This document shows positions 1 to 6,036 of a stretch of DNA of 6,820 nucleotides, piece after piece (positions within the stretch are counted from its first letter, which is position 1; the number at the start of each line of letters is the position of its first letter). Made by a program: the position numbers and the translations under genes. The notes beneath the pieces were generated by a model. The model had not been told where the DNA came from and ran no database searches. It saw nothing but the letters and a program-made list of their open reading frames with translations. Source of the stretch: Kofleriaceae bacterium (GTDB taxonomy: Bacteria; Myxococcota_A; Polyangia; Haliangiales; Haliangiaceae); assembly GCA_024642805.1 (NCBI GenBank), contig JAHEAK010000286.1, positions 1 through 6,820 on the forward strand. Direction: 5' to 3'.

Positions 1-321
1 CTCATGGCCGCGGCCAGCTTTGCAGCGCCGCTGGTGTGCCAGTGGCTGGCCCCCGCTCACATCATTGGCAGCAGCAAGCTCGGGGTCGCCCTCACCTGGC
101 TGGTCGCGGGCGGCTATGGTGCGATCACGGGCGCCGAAACCAACATTGCCGAGTTCATCGTCGGCATCACCCTGCTCGGGCTACTGGCGGCCTTCGTGGC
201 CGGCATGGGGGCGCGCTTGGGTTGGCGACTCTCGGGACGCCAAGGCCAAGAGGACCAAGAGCTGGTCACGGCAGAGGTTCCGCAGGCGCGAGCGAGTATG
301 ACGGGCGACGCCGCTGAGTAG
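1..321 (+). CDS. C-terminal end of a multi-pass inner-membrane protein, partial
   Basis: The reading frame is open from the first base of the window (CTC, then an ATG at 4) to a TAG at 319-321, so the true start is probably upstream. Counted from the ATG, residues 1-16 are hydrophobic, and residues about 26-43 and 49-69 look like two transmembrane helices separated by a short polar turn (TGAETN). The last helix is followed by an Arg-rich stretch (R71, R75, R79) and then an acidic, polar tail of about 25 residues. By the positive-inside rule this tail is cytoplasmic. I do not recognise the family: the end of a secondary transporter is plausible but nothing visible proves it. It is transcribed toward the starch operon and stops 21 bases from the end of that operon, so it is not part of the same transcript. 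A short complete protein starting at 4 is possible but less likely, since no ribosome binding site can be seen. Confidence 0.6.
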   Translation, partial: LMAAASFAAPLVCQWLAPAHIIGSSKLGVALTWLVAGGYGAITGAETNIAEFIVGITLLGLLAAFVAGMGARLGWRLSGRQGQEDQELVTAEVPQARASMTGDAAE

Positions 322-355
322 CGGCGCGCCGGTGCCCCTCGGCTACTGGCGCCGC
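321..355. terminator. Possible bidirectional hairpin between convergent genes
   Basis: The 7-base arm at 321-327 (gcggcgc) pairs exactly with 349-355. An inner 4-base arm at 328-331 pairs with 340-343, leaving a loop at 332-339 and a one-sided bulge at 344-348. The hairpin covers the junction of two convergent genes, touching both stop codons, where a shared terminator is expected. There is no T-run on either side, so it is not a classical intrinsic terminator, and GC-rich DNA forms such pairings by chance. Low confidence. Confidence 0.25.
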
Positions 356-2286
356 AGAATCACCAGCGAGCGCGGTGGCAGGGAAATGGGTGGGCTGAGG
401 CTGTCCTCGCTGCCGCTGAGAAGATCGCTGTAGCTGGCGGTGGGCACGGCTTCGGCGGTGCGGGTGACGTCGCCGCGGTTGATGGCGATGACGATGCGCT
501 GGCCTTCGGCGGCCATTTCGTAGGTGATGGTGTCGGCGCTGGCGCCAAGCACGTCGATCTGGCCTCGGCGCAGGGCGATGTTGTCGGCGCGGATCTTGGT
601 GAGGGCGGTGATGCGCTCGCGCAGCCACAGCTGGTTGTCGCTCAGACCCTCCCACTGCATGAAGCGGCGGTTGTCAGGATCGCCCGCGCCCGCCATGCCG
701 ATTTCGTCGCCGTAGTAGATGAGCGGCACGCCGGGACTCGTCATCAAGAAGCCAAAGGCCAACCCCAGTCGTTCGTAGGCGCTCTTGGCGCTCGGCTGCG
801 CTGGTCGATTGTCCCAGCCGCGCCCTTGCCCGCTGTCCCAATCGCCAAAGAGCGGGGTGTCTTCGGCCAGGTGGATGGCGCGCGGCAGATCGTGGTTGCC
901 GATGAAGGTGCTCATGATCGAGCCTTCGCGATACACCCGGCTGTTGTAGTCGAGAAAGCCAGCCAGATCGACAAGGCTGCCCTCGCGACGCAAGAGCTCG
1001 CGTGTGAGCTCGGCGCGCAGAGGAAAGTCGAACTGACCGTCGAGCTGGGTGAGCGGATCGACATACGAGCCAATGAGACCCGAATCGGGACTGAAGGTCT
1101 CGCCGACCATGTAGAAGCGCTCGCCACTGTTTGGCTCGATCTCTTGACGCACACGACGACGCAAGTCGTAGAGCCAGCTCTGTTCGATGTGCTTGACCGC
1201 GTCGAGGCGATAGCCATCCACGCCGGTCTCTTCAATCCACATGATGGCGTTGTTCACCGACCAGGCGCGCGCGTCGGCATTGGTGAAATTGAAGTCGGGA
1301 AGGTAGGGCTGGAACCAGCAACGTCGGCCCTCGTCCCCCTCCCAGCTGCAGCCACCGCCACATTTGCAGTCGCCGCCAAAGCCGTTGTCGTTGGGCCAAA
1401 ACCAGCTCGGGTTCTCGCTGAAGAGCGGGCTGTCGATGTGCACGTGATTCATCGCGTAGTCGAGAATGACCTTGATGCCGCGCGCGTGTGCGGCCTCGAC
1501 CAGTGCTTTGAGATCGGCCTTGCTGCCGACGTGGCCATCGACCGCCTCCAGATCTTCGGGCCAGTAGCCGTGATACGCCGAGTAGTCGCGACCGTCGTCA
1601 CCGATGCCGATGCCATTGGCGTTGTCGAAGGGAGAGGTCAGCCAGAGCACGTTGATGCCAAGCTCGGTGAAGTAGCCCTCCTCGATCTTCTGAGTCACAC
1701 CCGCCAGATCGCCGCCCTGGTAGTTGCTCTCGTAGGGCACGTTGGCCACCGGGCTGTTGTTGGCGGGATTGCCATCTTCGAAGCGATCGAGGAAGACGAA
1801 GTACAAGATGCCATCGCGCCAGTCGAAGCTGGCCGCATTGCACCCACAGTCGGCCTGCACCACGGAGTTGAGGTTGCCATTGCCGTCGGGGAGCGAGCTG
1901 GCCTCGGGATCCAGGACCCAGTCAGCACCATTGAGCACCATCTTGTATTCGACGAACTGCTTGTCGGCGAGCATGAGCTCACCCACCCACGCATCGCCCT
2001 CAAGCCGCAGCTCCAGGCCCTGTCCCCAGGGCTCGCTGCTGAAGTCGCCGCGCACTTCGACGCTAGACACTCCGGCCTGCGCCGGGTAGTGAAAGTCGAT
2101 GGCGCAGCTTGGCTCACAGACAGAGCCGGCATCGGGCTCGCCGGCATCAGAGGGTGGTCCGGCATCTTCGCGCGCCGACTGCGCTTGCGAGCAAGCCGCC
2201 AATGCAGAGCACACAAGCAGTCCCGTCGACAAGAGGGGGAGTAGCGACCGAGAAGAACGAGTCGCGGCGTTGGTCGAAGGCTTCAC
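343..2286 (-). CDS. Lipoprotein GH13 alpha-amylase-family enzyme with N-terminal CBM48/AMPK-like domain
   Basis: This is a predicted surface or periplasmic lipoprotein that hydrolyses alpha-1,4-glucans. The start is GTG at 2286-2284. It gives a basic n-region (R10, R13), a hydrophobic core and a lipobox LAAC with the lipidated Cys at 32. A flexible Asp/Ala/Gly/Pro linker follows (about 35-55). Residues 62-146 resemble a CBM48/AMPK glycogen-binding sandwich, with W87, W100, the YK pair 114-115, W123 and DP at 126-127. The GH13 barrel begins near 160 (LYFVFLDRFEDG) and has all its signatures: region I D276 to NH 280-281, region V LPDFN at 329-333, region II GYRLDAVKH with nucleophile D362, region III GET with acid/base E396, and region IV NHD with D466. 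A small beta C-domain ends the protein. It has eight cysteines besides those of the signal region, in the clusters 57/61, 147/149 and 307/309/313/323, and these are probably disulfides. It is the last gene of the operon and overlaps the previous one by 4 bases. Exact specificity (alpha-amylase, neopullulanase-like or maltodextrinase) cannot be read from the motifs. Confidence 0.93.
   Translation of the reverse strand: MKPSTNAATRSSRSLLPLLSTGLLVCSALAACSQAQSAREDAGPPSDAGEPDAGSVCEPSCAIDFHYPAQAGVSSVEVRGDFSSEPWGQGLELRLEGDAWVGELMLADKQFVEYKMVLNGADWVLDPEASSLPDGNGNLNSVVQADCGCNAASFDWRDGILYFVFLDRFEDGNPANNSPVANVPYESNYQGGDLAGVTQKIEEGYFTELGINVLWLTSPFDNANGIGIGDDGRDYSAYHGYWPEDLEAVDGHVGSKADLKALVEAAHARGIKVILDYAMNHVHIDSPLFSENPSWFWPNDNGFGGDCKCGGGCSWEGDEGRRCWFQPYLPDFNFTNADARAWSVNNAIMWIEETGVDGYRLDAVKHIEQSWLYDLRRRVRQEIEPNSGERFYMVGETFSPDSGLIGSYVDPLTQLDGQFDFPLRAELTRELLRREGSLVDLAGFLDYNSRVYREGSIMSTFIGNHDLPRAIHLAEDTPLFGDWDSGQGRGWDNRPAQPSAKSAYERLGLAFGFLMTSPGVPLIYYGDEIGMAGAGDPDNRRFMQWEGLSDNQLWLRERITALTKIRADNIALRRGQIDVLGASADTITYEMAAEGQRIVIAINRGDVTRTAEAVPTASYSDLLSGSEDSLSPPISLPPRSLVILRRQ
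2283..2286 (-). promoter_or_regulatory. GTGA stop/start overlap, likely translational coupling
   Basis: The TGA stop of the CBM20 amylase and the GTG start of the following amylase share four bases (GTGA on the minus strand). Upstream of the GTG there is only a weak purine stretch (GAAAGTGG, six bases before the start), which is a poor Shine-Dalgarno. Initiation therefore probably depends on ribosomes finishing the upstream gene. The next in-frame starts would lose the signal peptide, which supports GTG as the true start. Confidence 0.7.
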
Positions 2287-4535
2287 GGCGTGCCACTTTC
2301 GAATTGAATGGTGGTTATGGTTGCGGCAGCGTCGTCGACAACCAGGTAGCGATTCTCTCGGCTCTCCCAGCGGAAGTCAGCGCCGTCAGGGCGAACCAAT
2401 TTGTAAGCAGAGACGCTGGCGGCCGGCAGCTCGATCTCGAAGTGGAAGTGACCATCGCCCTTGACCTGCGCGTGCGGAGCGCGCTTGGGATCCCAGTTGC
2501 CTAGCTCGGGCCCGCCACCAACTAGATAGAGCTCGCTGGCGCCGCTGGCACTGGCGTCGATCACCAGCTTGCGCGTGCCGCCCTTGGCAGCCTGCACCGA
2601 GGGCGCAGGCAGAAGCAAAATACGCGTGCTCACTGGTGCAACCGTCACGGAGCCCCCGCTGAGCGAGCTACTCGCCAAGAGATCGCTGGCGCCATGCAGC
2701 GGCCATGGCGCCTCAAAGTTCCACGCGGCATCGCTCATGTTGACCAGGACCAGCAAGGCCTCCTTGTCACCGCGACGGAGGTAGGCCAGGTGCTGGGCAT
2801 CGACCTGCACGGGCCAGTCGTTTGAGTTCGTGAAGACCTGGTGCGCTTGGCGCAGCTCGAGCAAGCGGCGCACGACGCTGGCGAAACGCGGGCTGTCGCC
2901 AAAGACCATGTCGGCGCGATTGGCGGGCTCCTCGGCACCGGTCAAGGCGGCCTCGGTTCCGTAGTGAAAGGCGGGCAGCCCGCGCATGGCAAGCATGAAG
3001 CTGAGCAAGGCCTCCACGCGCGCGTCGTTCTCTCCGCAGGCCGAGTACACCCTGGGCAAGTCGTGATTATCTGCAAAGGTGATGAGCGCATTGGCATCGC
3101 TGTACAAACGATCGAGAGAGAGGGTGGAGGCCAGCCGTCCCAGGTGCTTGCCCTTGCAAAAGGCATCGCTCATCGCGAAGTAGAGTGGAAAGTCGAGAAG
3201 ATGATCGAAGCCGCCCTCTGCAAAGCCGCTAGCAATCTGCGCGGGGTCGCCGTTGTACAGCTCGCCGATGGTTGTGAAGCCCTGCCCTGCGTGCTTGGCC
3301 ACATCGTGGGTGTAGCGTTTCCAGAAGCTCGCTCCTACATGCTTGACTGCATCAAGTCGAAACCCTATCGGCGAAAGGGTTTCGATCCACTGCAGTGAAG
3401 CATCCAGGAGGAAGCTGTAAACTTCGGGATTGTCCTGATCCAGATCGGGCAAGCCGTGCACGTCGTGGGTGGTCAGCTGCACCGGATCGTCCCAGTCTTC
3501 GACGTTGCCGAGACCGTGGAACCAGCCGGGCTTCTCGCTGACCAGCCGGGTGTCGTACCCAACGTGGTTGAGCACCATGTCGAGCACCAGGGTCATGTGG
3601 CGCGCCTCCAGTTCTTGCTTGAGCTCGACCAGCTCGGCATCGCTGCCGAAGCGCGGCTCAAGGGTGCGCAGATCTTCGGTCCAGTAACCGTGAAAGGCCC
3701 CGTGTTCGCCGATCTTCTCGGTGCGCATGCGAAAGATGGGCGCCAGCCACAGGGTCTGAAAGCCGAGCTCCTTAATGTAGTCGAGGTGGTCGATGAGGCC
3801 GCGCAGGTCGCCACCGTGAAAGGCTTGCGGGTCCGCCGCGTCCACCTGGCCGTCGTTGCTGGTATCGCCATTGGCAAAGCGATCGAGCATCACGAAGTAG
3901 ATGGGGCCCAAACCCGGCTTCTCGCCTGACGAGCTCGCGCTGACCGGCTGGGTCTCGAGGTTTAGGCCAGCAAGGAAGTCGTCGAGCTCCTGACCTAGCT
4001 TGCGAGCGACGGGCGCTGCCGCGTAGGCCAGTGCCTCCTGATCCCGCTGGTGATCGAAGCTGAGCATGACGGGCAGGTCGAAGCTGACAATGGTGGCATC
4101 GTCGAGAGCACCGAGCGTAGCCAGACTGAGCTTGATGTACACGGTCCAGCGATAGCGGCCATTGATCTGCGAGTAGTAGGCAGCGCGCATCTCTACCAAG
4201 AGCAGGAGCTCGGCGGCCCCCGCATTGCGCGCCACGCTTGCCAAGCGATCCTTGCTGGCCCGCTTGCGCGCAAGCTCAGGCGCCATGCTGCTCAGATCGA
4301 TGTTGCTCGCCACCAGATTGCGCTCGCCCAGCGCCTGGTCAATCGCTTCGACGAAACCGGCGGGAACGGCGCCCAGCTCAGCGCCCTTGTCGTGCACGAA
4401 GGCGACGGCGATGGCCGTGGGCTTGGTGAGACGATGCGCCGGTGGCGACTTCATGCAGGCGCCGCTTGCCAGCATCACAAGGGCCGTGAGCGCCACGCCC
4501 AGCGCCACGCCAGGCCGTGTGCGTTCTAAAACCAT
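2283..4535 (-). CDS. Lipoprotein GH13 alpha-amylase-family enzyme with C-terminal CBM20 and novel N-terminal domain
   Basis: This is a predicted exported, lipid-anchored starch-degrading enzyme. The signal peptide (R5, R7, hydrophobic 9-23) ends in SGAC with the candidate lipid Cys at 27. The Ser at -3 is unusual but tolerated in broad lipobox patterns. Residues about 38-195 form an alpha/beta domain that I cannot assign. The GH13 barrel starts near 212 (IYFVMLDRFANGD, a calcium-site-like motif) and carries region I D319 to NH 323-324, region V LPDLD 362-366, region II GFRLDAVKH with nucleophile D395, region III GEL with E425, and region IV NHD with D492, so it should be active. After a beta C-domain (about 575-643), residues 655-745 are a clear CBM20: LGNWDP at 678-683, YK at 711-712, WE at 723-724 and NR at 728-729. 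W681, K712 and W723 correspond to the site-1 residues of fungal glucoamylase CBM20. A strong GGAGG precedes the ATG by seven bases. It overlaps the porin gene by 10 bases. Confidence 0.94.
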   Translation of the reverse strand: MVLERTRPGVALGVALTALVMLASGACMKSPPAHRLTKPTAIAVAFVHDKGAELGAVPAGFVEAIDQALGERNLVASNIDLSSMAPELARKRASKDRLASVARNAGAAELLLLVEMRAAYYSQINGRYRWTVYIKLSLATLGALDDATIVSFDLPVMLSFDHQRDQEALAYAAAPVARKLGQELDDFLAGLNLETQPVSASSSGEKPGLGPIYFVMLDRFANGDTSNDGQVDAADPQAFHGGDLRGLIDHLDYIKELGFQTLWLAPIFRMRTEKIGEHGAFHGYWTEDLRTLEPRFGSDAELVELKQELEARHMTLVLDMVLNHVGYDTRLVSEKPGWFHGLGNVEDWDDPVQLTTHDVHGLPDLDQDNPEVYSFLLDASLQWIETLSPIGFRLDAVKHVGASFWKRYTHDVAKHAGQGFTTIGELYNGDPAQIASGFAEGGFDHLLDFPLYFAMSDAFCKGKHLGRLASTLSLDRLYSDANALITFADNHDLPRVYSACGENDARVEALLSFMLAMRGLPAFHYGTEAALTGAEEPANRADMVFGDSPRFASVVRRLLELRQAHQVFTNSNDWPVQVDAQHLAYLRRGDKEALLVLVNMSDAAWNFEAPWPLHGASDLLASSSLSGGSVTVAPVSTRILLLPAPSVQAAKGGTRKLVIDASASGASELYLVGGGPELGNWDPKRAPHAQVKGDGHFHFEIELPAASVSAYKLVRPDGADFRWESRENRYLVVDDAAATITTIQFESGTP

Positions 4536-6022
4536 GCTTCCGCCTCCAGGGCCACCAGATGGTGCCAGTGCTGTTCTTTGTTTGGAAAGATATTGGAGTC
4601 GTCGAGACTGTCGACGAAGTTGTTGCCAAAGGCGTTGTTCTGATTGGAGTGCTGGACGCCATAGAGCACGCGCAACGAGGGCCGGCTGTAGATGCCGAAG
4701 CCGAGCGGGTTGAGCACCCAGCCAAACTTGCCCTGCCAGGTCTTGCGTGTGTCGAGGTCGCCAAACTCAAGGCCGCGATTGTCGAAGACTCCACCAGTGC
4801 TCTCAAAGACCGAGTCGACGTGAGCGCGAAAGGCGTTGCCGTTCTCGCTCTTCTCCGAGGCGATGCTGGTCTCCGCCAAGAGATGAGTCGTTGGTGTCAG
4901 GTACAGCTGCATGCGGGCGACCGTCGACATGATGGTGCGGTTGTTATCGCTCGCGGCAATGCTGTTGTCCTTGTCGACGTAGTAGCCCCACCAGGCGGCA
5001 ACAACCAGGTCGAGTCGCTCGGGAAGTAGCTGCAGCTGCGCCTCGGATCCGATGTCGAAGCGATAGCGCTCATCGGTGAGCTGCGTGCTGTAGATCGAGT
5101 AGCTGCGGCCCATGAACTCCTCAGTCGTGAAGTTCTCGGGATGCACCTTGCTCAGACTCGCGAAGAGATTGTTCCAGGCCAGCGGACCGAAGCCGCCGAA
5201 ACCGAGATAACTGACCAGCTTGTAGGAGGTGGACGATGTCGCTACCGGCCGCGGAAAGAGATCTTCCATGCCTGGATTGTCCTCAAGGTAGCGCTGCGCG
5301 ACTTCGCCACGCAAGAATTCCTCGTAGTCGACGCCTGGCGTGTAGTAGGGGGCAAAGCGATTGCCCTCGACCTTTGGCTCCATGTAGTACTGGCCGCCGG
5401 CGCCTAGCTCCACATGTTTACCAAGACGAATGCGGCCGGTACCGCCCGCGCTCAGCACCGTTGAATACTGTTGCCCGCGCAGGGAGAAGCCAGCGTCGCC
5501 AAAACCGCCCAAGAGCTCGAGGGGGCCGCGCCGGTAGCGAGCCGAGACACCGACGGTATCGCTAAAGATGGTGCTTGGCCGAAAGTCGTAGAGGCCCAGG
5601 TCACCAAAGTAGCTCTCGAGGGTGCCGATTTGCCAGGTCACGTCCTCGAGCAAGATGTTGCCGGCCTGCACGTAGAGCTGGGTCAGTCGAAAGTTATCGA
5701 GGGAGCCGTTACCAACATCGGCGGTCGTCACCGAGCCGCCTTCGATCTTGGCGTGCACGCGCGTCCAGACTTCCTTGGCTTGTGGGTCTTCCTTGAGCAA
5801 GGCCAGGCGCAGCTCGAGCGTGGCCCAGGGCCCTTCATTGAGCAGACGGCCGTAGAGATTCCAGAAGCCGAGACGCGAGTCGCCGCCTTGCAGGTCGGGA
5901 CGAGCCATGACGCGAAAGTAGCCGGCGGCCTGGAAGCGATCTTCGCTGGTGTCGGCCGAGGCCGGCGACGTCAAACAGAGCACGGCCCACAGGCCCGCGA
6001 GGGCGAGAGTTGCTTTGCGCAT
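4526..6022 (-). CDS. Maltoporin-like (LamB-type) outer-membrane channel
   Basis: This is a predicted trimeric-type beta-barrel porin for passage of maltodextrins across the outer membrane. A signal peptide (R2-K3, hydrophobic 5-19) ends in ASA, with peptidase I cleavage after residue 23. The mature protein alternates short amphipathic strands with polar turns, is rich in Tyr/Trp/Phe, has almost no Cys, and ends in EAEAWF, whose terminal aromatic is the BAM-type barrel signal. Features recalling LamB are the start (AGYFRV), the segment QLYVQAGNIL at 115-124, followed by a WQIGTLESYFGDLGLYDF-type stretch near 130-147, SRPSLRVLYG at 446-455 (LamB has SRPEIR here) and the final EAWF. At 498 residues it is somewhat longer than E. 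coli LamB. The assignment rests on these remembered similarities plus its place between amylase genes; another carbohydrate-porin family remains possible. It follows the debranching gene by 14 bases and overlaps the CBM20 amylase by 10. Confidence 0.78.
   Translation of the reverse strand: MRKATLALAGLWAVLCLTSPASADTSEDRFQAAGYFRVMARPDLQGGDSRLGFWNLYGRLLNEGPWATLELRLALLKEDPQAKEVWTRVHAKIEGGSVTTADVGNGSLDNFRLTQLYVQAGNILLEDVTWQIGTLESYFGDLGLYDFRPSTIFSDTVGVSARYRRGPLELLGGFGDAGFSLRGQQYSTVLSAGGTGRIRLGKHVELGAGGQYYMEPKVEGNRFAPYYTPGVDYEEFLRGEVAQRYLEDNPGMEDLFPRPVATSSTSYKLVSYLGFGGFGPLAWNNLFASLSKVHPENFTTEEFMGRSYSIYSTQLTDERYRFDIGSEAQLQLLPERLDLVVAAWWGYYVDKDNSIAASDNNRTIMSTVARMQLYLTPTTHLLAETSIASEKSENGNAFRAHVDSVFESTGGVFDNRGLEFGDLDTRKTWQGKFGWVLNPLGFGIYSRPSLRVLYGVQHSNQNNAFGNNFVDSLDDSNIFPNKEQHWHHLVALEAEAWF
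4543..4547 (-). promoter_or_regulatory. Strong Shine-Dalgarno for the CBM20 amylase
   Basis: On the minus strand GGAGG lies seven bases before the ATG at 4535-4533, inside the final codons of the upstream porin gene. It is the best ribosome binding site in the window, fixes the start of the 750-residue amylase, and suggests that this enzyme is translated efficiently and independently of its upstream neighbour. Confidence 0.8.
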
Positions 6023-6031
6023 ATCCTGAGG

Positions 6032-6036
6032 CCTTT
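6032..6036 (-). promoter_or_regulatory. Shine-Dalgarno for the maltoporin-like gene
   Basis: On the minus strand AAAGG directly follows the TAG stop of the debranching gene and lies nine bases before the ATG at 6022-6020. A second purine run (AGGA) sits only one base from the ATG, too close to serve well. The next in-frame Met (residue 39) would lose the signal peptide, so the start at 6022 is favoured. Confidence 0.6.

Noticed and set aside
826..2244. A 472-codon open frame on the plus strand, opposite the second amylase
   Set aside because: It is fully antisense to a gene with complete GH13 motifs. The translation has no recognisable domain and is of the Val/Ala-rich type expected from the antisense frame of a high-GC gene. 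It is a shadow.
3521..3550. A 10-base direct repeat (accagccggg at 3521-3530 and 3541-3550)
   Set aside because: It has only two copies with a 20-base period inside a conserved part of the amylase barrel. The copies fall in different frames, so it is best explained by chance in GC-rich coding DNA.
2841..3929. Two open frames of 185 and 157 codons on the plus strand, opposite the CBM20 amylase
   Set aside because: Both are antisense to the GH13 barrel, with no domain signature and no convincing ribosome binding site. They are composition-driven shadows.
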